A stretch of 47,781 bases of DNA from UMGS1071 sp045638545. Lineage in GTDB: Bacteria > Bacillota > Clostridia > Oscillospirales > Acutalibacteraceae. Below the pieces are notes generated by a model. That model did not search any database. It was not told the DNA's origin and worked only from the letters and a program-made list of their open reading frames with translations. The translations under genes were made by a program, and so were the position numbers. The stretch lies in NCBI GenBank assembly GCA_045638545.1, contig JAZUBL010000049.1:1-47781 (forward strand). Direction: 5' to 3'. Shown here piece after piece: positions 1-7,425 of the stretch. Each line of letters starts with the position of its first letter. Position 1 is the stretch's first letter.

Positions 1-1
1 T

Positions 2-310
2 CTGGCCTGTCTGGTGGCAAACAACGAGAAAAACGGCTATCACAGAGTGACTCTGGATGTCGGTGATTATCGTGCAAAGCGCAAGGAAACATTAGAGCAC
101 CTTGGCCGCAAAATTGCAAACAAGGCGCTGCGTACCGGCAGGATCTGTTCTCTGGAACCAATGAATCCTTACGAACGCAGAATTATCCATGCTGTTGTGC
201 AGGAAATTGACGGCGTGGTATCCTGGTCCGATGGTCAGGATACCAAACGGCATATTGTGGTAGGTCCTGAAGGGTGCGACAAAACAGCCCCAAAAGGAAG
301 CCGTAAATAA
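2..310 (+). CDS. jag: Jag/KhpB RNA-binding protein, C-terminal part (5' end outside window)
   Basis: The frame is open to the window edge, so only about the last 102 residues are present. The visible part holds the end of the KH domain (LDVGDYR) and a complete R3H domain, with the signature NPYERRIIHAVVQ and a C-terminal KRHIVVGP strand. Jag (SpoIIIJ-associated, also called KhpB) is a KH-R3H single-stranded nucleic-acid-binding protein. It is usually encoded behind yidC near the replication origin and affects division and elongation through RNA binding. The open frame extends upstream of the internal GTG at 14, so that GTG is not the start. A strong terminator follows directly, making this the last gene of its operon. 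Confidence 0.87.
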   Translation: MACLVANNEKNGYHRVTLDVGDYRAKRKETLEHLGRKIANKALRTGRICSLEPMNPYERRIIHAVVQEIDGVVSWSDGQDTKRHIVVGPEGCDKTAPKGSRK

Positions 311-316
311 GAATTC

Positions 317-350
317 AAAAAGCCCGTGGTAATTACCACGGGCTTTTTCT
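317..350 (+). terminator. Terminator of jag operon
   Basis: A perfect 10-bp GC-rich stem (AGCCCGTGGT/ACCACGGGCT, loop AATT) runs from 321 to 344 and is followed by a T-rich run. Confidence 0.85.
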
Positions 351-460
351 TGTTTTAGTGAAAAGTGAAAAGTGAAGAGTTTCGGCGCATTGCTCCGCGA
401 TGAAATGGAAAACAAAGCGAGCTGCCTCTGTGCAAATAAAAAACTCCCCTGATAGGGGAG
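348..460 (+). repeat. Intergenic repeat, copy 1
   Basis: Begins TCTTGTTTTAGTG, contains a short AAAAGTG-type microrepeat, then a block ending GAGCTGCCTCTGTGCAAATA, and closes with a hairpin (ACTCCCCT/AGGGGAGT) and T-run. About 215 bp downstream the same unit recurs at about 90% identity, including its closing hairpin. No open frame is shared, so this is a noncoding repeat that carries its own terminator-like end. Confidence 0.75.
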
Positions 461-495
461 TTTTTCTTTTCTGTAATTTGCCTCTGTGTACGTAG

Positions 496-514
496 GGGCG
501 GTCATTGACCGCCC
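496..514. repeat. Short palindrome between the two repeat copies
   Basis: Perfect 8-bp inverted repeat GGGCGGTC-ATT-GACCGCCC lying between the two noncoding repeat copies. It resembles REP-like elements found between clostridial genes. The family assignment is from memory only. Confidence 0.55.
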
Positions 515-564
515 GCCATGCACCAAGCCCATAGCTTCCTCATCAGAGAGAGCAAGGTGTTTTC

Positions 565-671
565 TCTTGTTTTAGTGAAAGTGAATAATTTCGGTGCATC
601 GCTCCGCGATGAAATGGAAAACAAAGCGAGCTGCCTCTGTGCAAATAAAAAAACTCCCCTGGAAGGGGAGT
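565..671 (+). repeat. Intergenic repeat, copy 2
   Basis: Second copy of the unit at 348-460. The central 40-nt block is unchanged, the AAAAGTG microrepeat is shorter, and the closing hairpin is ACTCCCCTGGAAGGGGAGT. Two further small hairpins follow: CACGGCAATGCCGTG at 675-689 and GTCGGCGCCTGCCGAC at 708-723. The second abuts the stop codon of the leftward NUDIX gene and may act as its terminator or 3' processing signal. Confidence 0.72.
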
Positions 672-723
672 CGGCACGGCAATGCCGTGGCGGTGGGGTG
701 TATTGCCTGTCGGCGCCTGCCGA

Positions 724-1275
724 CTAGAATTTGCCCTGCATTACAAGCACAGCAACCTTCAGCAGAAGGATCTGTGTTTTTGCGTCAGCGATCTCATTGT
801 TCAGGCACATCTCCAGTGCTTCGTCCAGTGAGATCTTCACTACGTCGAGGAATTCATCTTCATCCGGCTGATAGTCACCGAGAGATTCCACGCGGCAGGC
901 ATACAGGTGCAGGTCTTCCTTGTAGCAGCCAGGGCTTGGATATGCTACGCCCAGGAAGCGGTAATCTTTACCGATGGCGCCTGTTTCTTCCAGCAGTTCA
1001 CGCTTGCCTGCTTCAAATGGATCTTCGCCTTTTTCCAGTTTGCCGGCCGGCAGCTCCAGCAGCACTTCGTCGTGCGGGTAGCGGTACTGGCGCACAAACA
1101 GCAGGCAGTTATCATCGGTCAGGGCAGCGATGGTTACGCCGCCGCAGTGGTCTACTACTTCACGGTCGGCCAGTTTGCCGTTTGGCAGAGAAACAATGTC
1201 GTTGCGCACTTCGATAATACGGCCTGTGTACAGCACGTTGCGTTCCACGCATTTTTCAATCAGATGTTCATACAT
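724..1275 (-). CDS. nudF: NUDIX hydrolase, ADP-ribose pyrophosphatase type
   Basis: A 183-residue protein with a complete Nudix box: G78, E84, RE at 92-93 and EE at 96-97, within the motif GKLEKGED...RELLEETGA. The upstream segment (FVRQYRYP, ELPAGK) and the downstream YPSPG are typical of ADP-ribose/ADP-sugar pyrophosphatases, which hydrolyse ADP-ribose to AMP and ribose-5-phosphate using Mg2+. The start at 1275 (MYEHLIEK) is preceded by AGGAAAGGG. An upstream in-frame ATG would extend into the promoter and is rejected. It is divergent from the M14 peptidase gene. The substrate is inferred from family resemblance; other ADP-sugars are possible. Confidence 0.86.
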   Translation of the reverse strand: MYEHLIEKCVERNVLYTGRIIEVRNDIVSLPNGKLADREVVDHCGGVTIAALTDDNCLLFVRQYRYPHDEVLLELPAGKLEKGEDPFEAGKRELLEETGAIGKDYRFLGVAYPSPGCYKEDLHLYACRVESLGDYQPDEDEFLDVVKISLDEALEMCLNNEIADAKTQILLLKVAVLVMQGKF

Positions 1276-1312
1276 AAGAAAACACCCTTTCCTAGATTCA
1301 GAATATAGTTTT

Positions 1313-1341
1313 ATTGTACTCCATAATGATAGAGATAGCAA
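1313..1341 (-). promoter_or_regulatory. SigA-type promoter for nudF
   Basis: On the minus strand TTGCTA (1336-1341), a 17-bp spacer and TACAAT (1313-1318) lie 38 bp upstream of the nudF start. Confidence 0.6.
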
Positions 1342-1361
1342 GAAAAAACAGGAGGGATCCT

Positions 1362-2192
1362 ATGGATTATACCACCATGCAGCAGGCGATTTCTGCTTTG
1401 AAAAAACAGTGTCCGGCGGTGCAGATCGACGTATTCGGCAGCAGTGTGCTGGAGCGGCCGCTGTATCGCTTACGAATTGGAACAGGGGAGAGGAAACTGC
1501 TGCTGGCAGCAGCTTTTCACGGTATGGAGCATATTACAACGGATCTTCTGCTTCGTTATGGGGCATACATTGGCTGCAGGCGGCTCTGCGCGCAGATTGA
1601 CCTGATCCCCATGATGAACCCTGATGGGGTGGAAATTCACTGTCACGGCTGGCAGTGTGCCGGAAAATACGCTGCCTTTGTGCGGTCATCCTCAAAAGGG
1701 GACACTACCCGGTGGCAGGCAAATACCAGAGGCGTAGACCTGAACCACAATTTTGATGCAGAATGGCAGAACCTGCGCCGGCGGGAAATTGCCGCCGGCA
1801 TTACAGGCCCCGGGCCGACCAGATTTGGCGGTACCCACCCGGAAAGTGAGCCGGAAAGCCATGCCCTGGCGCAGCTGTGCCGCAAAGAACAATACACAGC
1901 AGTGGCTGCCCTCCACACACAGGGGGAGGAGATTTACTGGAACTTCGGTAATCACACGCCGCGGCAGTCGTATGCAATTGCCGTGGCATTGTCCCGAGCC
2001 AGCGGGTATGCTGTGGCAGAACCGGAAGGTCTTGCTGTAGGCGGCGGATTCAAAGACTGGTTCATTCAGGAATTTCACCGCCCGGCGTTTACCATTGAAG
2101 CAGGAAAGGGACGCAATCCGCTGCCGATCACGCAGCTGGATGAGATTTACGCCAGCGTGCAGCCCCTGCTGAACCGCCTGTGCGCCGTGTGA
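1362..2192 (+). CDS. M14 family metallocarboxypeptidase, gamma-D-glutamyl-DAP peptidase-like
   Basis: A 276-residue protein with the zinc-binding motif HGME (H53, E56), a third zinc ligand in ALHTQG near residue 184, the substrate-binding segments MMNPDGVE and RGVDLNHNFD, and the catalytic glutamate in TIEAGKGRNPLP. This last motif is characteristic of the subgroup that includes MpaA and YqgT, which cut the gamma-D-Glu-meso-DAP bond of murein peptides. No signal peptide is seen, so it probably works in the cytoplasm on recycled muropeptides. The start is chosen at 1362 because AGGAGGG sits 6 nt upstream; an earlier in-frame ATG lacks a ribosome binding site. The gene ends at a strong terminator. 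Confidence 0.85.
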   Translation: MDYTTMQQAISALKKQCPAVQIDVFGSSVLERPLYRLRIGTGERKLLLAAAFHGMEHITTDLLLRYGAYIGCRRLCAQIDLIPMMNPDGVEIHCHGWQCAGKYAAFVRSSSKGDTTRWQANTRGVDLNHNFDAEWQNLRRREIAAGITGPGPTRFGGTHPESEPESHALAQLCRKEQYTAVAALHTQGEEIYWNFGNHTPRQSYAIAVALSRASGYAVAEPEGLAVGGGFKDWFIQEFHRPAFTIEAGKGRNPLPITQLDEIYASVQPLLNRLCAV

Positions 2193-2213
2193 TATGCACG
2201 CTTCCCTCAAAAC

Positions 2214-2247
2214 AAAAAGACCTCCCGAAGCCGGGAGGTCTTTTTTT
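2214..2247. terminator. Bidirectional terminator
   Basis: The stem AGACCTCCC/GGGAGGTCT (2218-2241) is flanked by an A-run on the left and a T-run on the right. It serves the M14 gene rightward and the lipoprotein gene leftward. Confidence 0.88.
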
Positions 2248-2250
2248 ATA

Positions 2251-2817
2251 TTAATATGCTGCGTAAATGTAAGTATAATCCGGGTTCAGTGCATACAGCT
2301 GCTTGTAGAGTGCTTCTGCCTTTTCGCGGTAGAAGTTCTTCACTTTGATGCCGTATTCCACCTGAGCCAGAGAACCGGTAACAGTTACGGAATCTTTGAG
2401 AAGCTGCAGTTCACCGGTCAGCGCATTGTTCCATGTCTGCTGGTCAGCTTCTGCGCCTTCTGCGCCGCGCTGAATCAGCTGCTGATATGCGTGGTTTACT
2501 TCTTCCTTCCACAGATCAGCGTACTTGTTCTCCAGATTTACCATATCCAGTGTGGTCAGCGCTTCCGGGCTTTCAATGTCATAAGCTGCGTCGATCGGGT
2601 TCTTTGCAAATACGTCCTCAAAAGCGGCCGGCTCTGTGATCACGTTATCCGGTGTGCTGCTTTCCTCGGAGGATGTGTCCTCAGAAGAAACAACCTGAGA
2701 GTTCTCAGCAGCAGAGGAAGACTCTGCTGGCTCTCCGCCGCCGAAGCTGCAGCCTGTCAGTGCCATTGCGCCAACTGCCATAGCAGCCAGCATTGCCGCC
2801 AGAATTTTCTTTTTCAT
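2251..2817 (-). CDS. Lipoprotein, paralogue B, possibly LprI/DUF1311-like
   Basis: A 188-residue secreted lipoprotein. The N-terminus is a lysine-rich signal peptide ending in lipobox LTGC (C23), followed by a Ser/Glu-rich linker to about residue 60. The C-terminal domain has alternating Trp/Leu helical patterns (LENKYADLW, QTWNNALTGEL, GSLAQVEY, EALYKQLYALNPDY). The W...GSL...R/K...L spacing recalls LprI/DUF1311 lysozyme-inhibitor domains, but this link is weak. It is a close paralogue of the gene at 2864-3421, with the same signal peptide and the same NPIDAAY and ALNPDY/AINPDY blocks. AAGGAGG precedes the start. It is last in the leftward hisS-aspS block and ends at the shared terminator. 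Function unknown. Confidence 0.8.
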   Translation of the reverse strand: MKKKILAAMLAAMAVGAMALTGCSFGGGEPAESSSAAENSQVVSSEDTSSEESSTPDNVITEPAAFEDVFAKNPIDAAYDIESPEALTTLDMVNLENKYADLWKEEVNHAYQQLIQRGAEGAEADQQTWNNALTGELQLLKDSVTVTGSLAQVEYGIKVKNFYREKAEALYKQLYALNPDYTYIYAAY

Positions 2818-2863
2818 AAAGGAAACCTCCTTAAACGGAATCTGTCAAATTGCGCACAGATGC

Positions 2864-3421
2864 TTATGCGTTGTAGTGGTAATTGTAATCCGGATTGATA
2901 GCATAGAGCTTACCATAGAGTTCCTTTGCTTTATCACGGAAGAAATTCTTGATTTTCATTGCGCGCTCTACGCGTACCAGAGAACCCTGACCATCAACGG
3001 AATTTCCAATTTGGTCCAGTTCGCTGTCGAGGTTGTCGTTCCAGTTTTTCTTGTCATCCAGAATACCGTCCACGTTTGCTGCAGTCAGCTGAGAATATGC
3101 TGCATTGATCTCATCGATCCACAGGTTTGCAAACTTTTCTTCCAGAGAAACCATATCAAGGTTTGTCATGGATTCCTGTGATTCAACAGCATAAGCGGCG
3201 TCGATTGGGTTTGCAGCAAATTTTGCATCAAATGCTGCAAGGTCAGCATCTGATATAACTGGTGTGCTTGTCTTATCAGAAGCTGTATCATTGGAAACAA
3301 CGCCGGCGTTTTCAACATTCTGAGAAGGTTCTGTGGAATCTCCACCCATGCTGCAGCCTGTCAGCGCCATTGCGCCAACTGCCAGAGCAGCCAGCATTGC
3401 GGCAAGAATTTTCTTTTTCAT
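2864..3421 (-). CDS. Lipoprotein, paralogue A, possibly LprI/DUF1311-like
   Basis: A 185-residue lipoprotein, tandem paralogue of the next gene. The signal peptide and lipobox LTGC (C23) are nearly identical in both. The body shares FAANPIDAAYAVES, LDMVSLEEKFANLW, KNWNDNLDSEL, GSLVRVERAMKIKNFFRDKAKELYGKL (each shared only in part) and a C-terminal INPDY. AAAGGAG precedes the start. It lies 35 bp downstream of aspS in the same direction and is probably cotranscribed. The signal sequences are more similar than the mature parts, which suggests an old duplication with constrained export signals. Molecular role unknown. Confidence 0.8.
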   Translation of the reverse strand: MKKKILAAMLAALAVGAMALTGCSMGGDSTEPSQNVENAGVVSNDTASDKTSTPVISDADLAAFDAKFAANPIDAAYAVESQESMTNLDMVSLEEKFANLWIDEINAAYSQLTAANVDGILDDKKNWNDNLDSELDQIGNSVDGQGSLVRVERAMKIKNFFRDKAKELYGKLYAINPDYNYHYNA

Positions 3422-3456
3422 ACAATTCTATCTCCTTTATTGAAAAAATAAGGAAA

Positions 3457-5262
3457 TTACTCAGCGTCTTTTTCTTCTTCGTCCTGTGGGATGATCTCGA
3501 TGCCCAGTTCCAGCAGCTGCTTAGGGTCTACATTGCCTGGGGAGTTGGTCATCAGTTCGCCGGAGCTTGCTACCTTCGGGAATGCGATAACGTCGCGGAT
3601 GCTGTCGGAATCAGTCATCAGCATAACCAGTCTGTCCAGACCGAATGCCATGCCGCCGTGTGGTGGTGCACCGTACTTGAATGCATCGATGAAGAAGCCG
3701 AACTGCTTGTGTGCAGCTTCCGGTGTAAAGCCCAGTGCTGCAAACATTGCTTCCTGCAGTTCTGGGTCGTTGATACGGATGGAACCGCCGCCAACTTCGT
3801 TGCCGTTGAGCACCATGTCATATGCCTTTGCGCAAACCTTTTCCGGTGCAGTCTTCAGCAGCGGAATATCCTCGTCTCTTGGCATGGTGAATGGGTGGTG
3901 CTTTGCTACGTAGCGGTTTTCGTCCTCATCATACTCGAGCAGTGGGAAGTCTGTTACCCACAGCAGGTTTGGCTTGGAAGTATCAGCCAGGTTGAAGCGC
4001 TTAGCCAGCTCGCAGCGGAGTGCGCCGAGGGAATCGTAAACAACCTGTGCCTTTGGGCTTGCAACCAGCATGAGAACGTCGCCTGTTTCAGCGTTCATCT
4101 TCTCACGTACTGCTGCAACCTCAGACTCAGCCAGGAACTTTTCAAAGCTGGAGGACTCGCCCTTTTCGGTCAGTCTTGTCCATGCAATGCCCATTGCGCC
4201 GTAGTCCTTGATCCACTCTGTCAGCTTGTCGATCTCCTTACGGCTCAGCTGGTCTGCGTAGCCCTTCAGGTTGATGCCGCGAACGGAGCCGCCAGCCTGC
4301 AGTGCGCCTGCAAATACGCGGAACTCTGTTTCTGCCAGCACGTCGCTCAGGTCGATCAGCTCCAGACCAAAGCGCAGGTCAGGCTTGTCGGAACCAAAGC
4401 GGTCCATTGCTTCCTGATATGGCAGGCGTGGGAATGGTGTTGGGATGTCAATATCGAGAACCTCTTTATAAACGCGCTTCATGAAGCCTTCGCCAATTGC
4501 CATAACGTCTTCCGGATCTACGAAGGACATTTCCAGGTCGATCTGTGTGAACTCCGGCTGACGGTCAGCGCGGAGGTCTTCGTCGCGGAAGCAGCGAGCG
4601 ATCTGCATGTAACGGTCAAAGCCGGAGAGCATCAGCAGCTGCTTGTACTGCTGCGGAGACTGCGGCAGTGCGAAGAATTTGCCAGGGAATACACGGGATG
4701 GAACAAGATAGTCTCTTGCGCCTTCCGGTGTGGAAACGATCAGGTTTGGTGTTTCGATCTCCAGGAAGCCGTTGTCGTCAAAGTAGTCGCGTGCAACCTT
4801 AGTGATCTTGTGGCGTGTGATGATCTTATCCTGTACGTCGCTGCGGCGAAGGTCCAGGTAACGGTACTTCAGGCGCAGGTCTTCCTTAACCTTGGAGTGC
4901 TCTACGATCTCAAATGGAGGTGTTTCACTCTTGGAAAGGATGCGCAGGTCTGTTACAAACAGCTCTACGTCGCCTGTTGGGATCTCGCTGTTCTTTGCGG
5001 AACGCTCGCGGAGTGTACCCTTTGCAGCCAGAACGAACTCGCCGCGGATCGCGAATGCCTTATCAAAGATTTCACGGTCTGTGCCGTCGTCAAATGCCAG
5101 CTGCAGAATGCCGGTACGGTCGCGGAGGTCGATGAAGATCAGCTGACCAAGGTCGCGCTGACGCTGTACCCAGCCGCAAACGGTAATTTCTGTACCCACT
5201 TCGCTCATGCGTGGTTCGCCGCAATAATGAGTACGCTTTAAGCCTGTCATTGTTTCTGCCAT
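3457..5262 (-). CDS. aspS: Aspartate--tRNA ligase
   Basis: A 601-residue bacterial-type class II AspRS. It has an N-terminal OB-fold anticodon-binding domain (GWVQRQRDLGQLIF), class II motif 2 (RCFRDEDLRADRQPEFTQ), a bacterial GAD insertion in the middle and motif 3 (GMAFGLDRLVMLM) near the C-terminus, which ends in an acidic tail. It charges tRNA-Asp with aspartate. The start at 5262 (MAETMTG) follows AGGAGAG; an upstream extension would run through the repetitive leader and is rejected. It is downstream of hisS on the same strand, an arrangement common in Firmicutes, but separated by a 262-bp leader. I see no T-box signature (AGGGTGG...) ahead of it. Confidence 0.96.
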   Translation of the reverse strand: MAETMTGLKRTHYCGEPRMSEVGTEITVCGWVQRQRDLGQLIFIDLRDRTGILQLAFDDGTDREIFDKAFAIRGEFVLAAKGTLRERSAKNSEIPTGDVELFVTDLRILSKSETPPFEIVEHSKVKEDLRLKYRYLDLRRSDVQDKIITRHKITKVARDYFDDNGFLEIETPNLIVSTPEGARDYLVPSRVFPGKFFALPQSPQQYKQLLMLSGFDRYMQIARCFRDEDLRADRQPEFTQIDLEMSFVDPEDVMAIGEGFMKRVYKEVLDIDIPTPFPRLPYQEAMDRFGSDKPDLRFGLELIDLSDVLAETEFRVFAGALQAGGSVRGINLKGYADQLSRKEIDKLTEWIKDYGAMGIAWTRLTEKGESSSFEKFLAESEVAAVREKMNAETGDVLMLVASPKAQVVYDSLGALRCELAKRFNLADTSKPNLLWVTDFPLLEYDEDENRYVAKHHPFTMPRDEDIPLLKTAPEKVCAKAYDMVLNGNEVGGGSIRINDPELQEAMFAALGFTPEAAHKQFGFFIDAFKYGAPPHGGMAFGLDRLVMLMTDSDSIRDVIAFPKVASSGELMTNSPGNVDPKQLLELGIEIIPQDEEEKDAE

Positions 5263-5524
5263 GTGTTGTTCTCTCCTAAATATATAGTTGGAAATGATGT
5301 TTCTGTTTTTTAGAATTCTATCGGCAGAGCCGATGCGGGAAACCCCTTCATAGGGTTCTCCACGGAAAAACAATCCCCCGGATTCTTTTTCCTCCCCTCC
5401 TGATTTTTCTTTTAGAAACAGGAGTTTCGCGTCTTGCGAGCCGCGAGAAAAGGCTCCGCCTCTTCACTCCGCCACCTTTGAAAAGGTGGACGAAACTTTT
5501 GCTTTTTCTTTGCGCAAATTTATT
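5263..5524 (-). repeat. Mosaic repeat-rich leader between hisS and aspS
   Basis: This 262-bp gap holds several palindromic modules: CCACCTTT-GA-AAAGGTGG at 5472-5489, CGCG-N10-CGCG near 5428-5445, and GGGTTCTCC/GGGAAACCCC-type segments at 5335-5365. No conserved open frame or T-box motif is present. The modules look like the intergenic repeats scattered in Oscillospiraceae genomes (recalled, not searched). They would sit in the aspS 5' leader if the two genes are cotranscribed. Confidence 0.5.
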
Positions 5525-6889
5525 TTAGGACTTCAACTGGTCCAGACCTTCGATCTCGATGTCGTTGATATTGAGGCCGCCTGTTGCCATCTGAGTCATG
5601 TAAGCGTTGTCGTCGTCCTTTGTAATGCGTACAACGTAATCTTCAATGAACTTCTCATCCAGAGCGATCGGTGTTGTTTCGCCGTTTTCCATGTTCTTCA
5701 GCTGTGCGCTGTTTTCAGCCAGTTCAGTTTCGCCCACAACAACGGAGTACTTTGCGCCGATCTTGTTTGCGTACTTCATCTGTGCCTTCAGGCCTCTGCT
5801 GCAGATATCGCATACTGCAAAAATGCCGCACTCGCGGAGCATGGATGCCAGCTGGAAGCACTTTGCTTCTGCCTCTGCGCCCATGGATGCCAGGTAAACT
5901 TCGCACTTCTTTGGTTCCGGCAGTTCAACGCCCTGTGCTTCCATGATCATCAGCAGTCTTTCCAGACCGAGACCGAAGCCCAGCGCCGGTGTTGGTGTGC
6001 CGCCCATCTGCTCAATGAGGCCATCGTAACGGCCGCCGCCGCAAACGGTGCTCTGTGCACCAAGGTCGTTGGAAACGAACTCGAATACAGTGCGTGTGTA
6101 GTAGTCCAGGCCGCGAACGATCATTGGGTTCACAGTGAACTCTACGCCTGCATCGGTGAGGAGCTTCTGCACTGCGTTGAAGTGGTTATCACATTCCTCG
6201 CAGAGATAGTCCTTCATTTTTGGTGCGTTGGCTGCCAGCTCGCCGCAAACAGGGCTCTTGCAGTCCAGAATACGCATTGGGTTTCTTTCCAATCTGTCCA
6301 GGCAGGTTGCGCACAGCTTGTCTTTATTTTCATAGAAGTATGCCTTCAGTGCTTCGTGATACTTTGCGCGGCATTCCGGACAGCCGATGGAGTTCAGCTC
6401 CAGAGAAATATTGCGCAGGCCAAGGCGGTCAAAAATGCTTGCTGCCATGGTGATCAGCTCTGCGTCAGCAACAGGAGATGCTGCGCCGAATACTTCTGCA
6501 CCGAACTGGTGGAACTCACGGAGACGGCCCTTCTGGGTGTTCTCGTAACGGTAGCAGGATGTGAGATAGTACAGCTTTACAGGCAGACCTTCGTTGTAGA
6601 GTGCGTGCTCCAGCATTGCGCGAACAGTGCCGGCAGTGCCTTCCGGGCGCAGTGTGATGGAACGGTTGCCCTTATCCATAAAGGTGTACATTTCCTTCTG
6701 TACAACGTCTGTTGTTTCACCAACGGAACGCTGGAACAGTTCTGTATGCTCAAACACAGGTGTGCGGATCTCCGCATAGCCGTTGAGGCCTGCTTCGTCG
6801 CGGAGAACGTCTTCTACCAGCTGCCAGGTGCTGCTGGCAGAAGGCAGGATGTCCTGCGTACCTTTTGGTGCTTTGGTTAATAATGCCAT
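5525..6889 (-). CDS. hisS: Histidine--tRNA ligase
   Basis: A 454-residue class II HisRS. It has motif 1 around EIRTPVFEHTELFQRSVGE, motif 2 (RPEGTAGTVRAM, CYRYENTQKGRLREFHQFG), the histidine motif RGLDYYTRTVFE, and GGRYDGLIEQMGG with motif 3 (ALGFGLGLERL). A C-terminal anticodon-binding domain follows. A CPEC...CATC cysteine-rich stretch sits in the insertion domain. The start at 6889 (MALLTKAPKGTQD) has GGAGG 8 nt upstream; the longer frame has no ribosome binding site. It is downstream of the mgsA-like gene, from which a terminator separates it, and upstream of aspS. Confidence 0.95.
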   Translation of the reverse strand: MALLTKAPKGTQDILPSASSTWQLVEDVLRDEAGLNGYAEIRTPVFEHTELFQRSVGETTDVVQKEMYTFMDKGNRSITLRPEGTAGTVRAMLEHALYNEGLPVKLYYLTSCYRYENTQKGRLREFHQFGAEVFGAASPVADAELITMAASIFDRLGLRNISLELNSIGCPECRAKYHEALKAYFYENKDKLCATCLDRLERNPMRILDCKSPVCGELAANAPKMKDYLCEECDNHFNAVQKLLTDAGVEFTVNPMIVRGLDYYTRTVFEFVSNDLGAQSTVCGGGRYDGLIEQMGGTPTPALGFGLGLERLLMIMEAQGVELPEPKKCEVYLASMGAEAEAKCFQLASMLRECGIFAVCDICSRGLKAQMKYANKIGAKYSVVVGETELAENSAQLKNMENGETTPIALDEKFIEDYVVRITKDDDNAYMTQMATGGLNINDIEIEGLDQLKS

Positions 6890-6936
6890 TGGGGATTCCT
6901 CCAAAAATCTATAGTAAAAATTGTAATAACAATATG

Positions 6937-6964
6937 AAAAGCCCCCGTCCGGGGACGAGGGAGC
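6937..6964 (-). terminator. Terminator after the mgsA-like gene
   Basis: Minus-strand hairpin CCCTCGTC/GGACGGGG (6942-6961) followed by CTTTTC. It separates the ATPase/mgsA-like pair from hisS, though the short T-run could allow readthrough. Confidence 0.65.
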
Positions 6965-6970
6965 ATATGA

Positions 6971-7369
6971 TTAATTGCGGACAATATCTCTCCAGTCCAG
7001 GTCACCGCGCTCCAGACCATGGATGAGCATTTCTCCGGAAGCGATGTTGGTGGCAAATGGGATATTGTGCATATCACAAAGACGCAGCAGGTTAATGTCA
7101 TTTGGTTCGTGCGGCTTTGGGTTCAGGGAGTCACGGAAGAACAGAAGCATGTCGATTTCGTTGCAGGAAATACGGGATGCGATCTGCTGCGCGCCGCCCT
7201 GCGCACCGGCCAGGTAACGCTGAATGTTCAGGCCGGTTGCCTCAGAGATCATTTTGCCTGTTGTGCTGGTTGCGCAAAGGTTATGACGGCTCAGAATGCC
7301 GCAGTATGCAATGCAAAACTGCACCATCAGTTCCTTTTTGGAATCATGTGCGATCAATGCGATGTTCAT
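6971..7369 (-). CDS. mgsA: Methylglyoxal-synthase-like protein with altered active site
   Basis: A 132-residue protein that aligns end to end with methylglyoxal synthase: IALIAHDSKKELM, TTGKMISEATGLNI, GGAQQI, LFFRDSL, KPHEPND, IPFATNIAS. MgsA converts dihydroxyacetone phosphate to methylglyoxal. Here the catalytic base in GGDQQ (Asp71 in E. coli numbering) is Ala60, and the position of Asp101 is Asn90. The equivalents of Asp20 (D9), Asp91 (D80) and His98 (H87) remain. It may therefore be inactive, altered in specificity, or a phosphate-ligand sensor. It lies 56 bp downstream of a MinD/ParA-like ATPase with AAGGAGG before the start, so the two are probably cotranscribed. The symbol denotes family, not proven activity. 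Confidence 0.82.
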   Translation of the reverse strand: MNIALIAHDSKKELMVQFCIAYCGILSRHNLCATSTTGKMISEATGLNIQRYLAGAQGGAQQIASRISCNEIDMLLFFRDSLNPKPHEPNDINLLRLCDMHNIPFATNIASGEMLIHGLERGDLDWRDIVRN

Positions 7370-7425
7370 AAATGATGTGCCTCCTTATTTACTGTGATAC
7401 GTTCAAACAAATTTATAACAGCCGG

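Noticed and set aside
3262..5241. Long rightward open frame of 659 codons opposite aspS
   Set aside because: Antisense shadow of aspS: Cys/Val/His-rich composition, no ribosome binding site, no family motif, while aspS on the other strand is certain.
5263..5524. T-box leader for aspS
   Set aside because: No AGGGTGG antiterminator motif and no specifier-type leader structure; only palindromic repeat modules.
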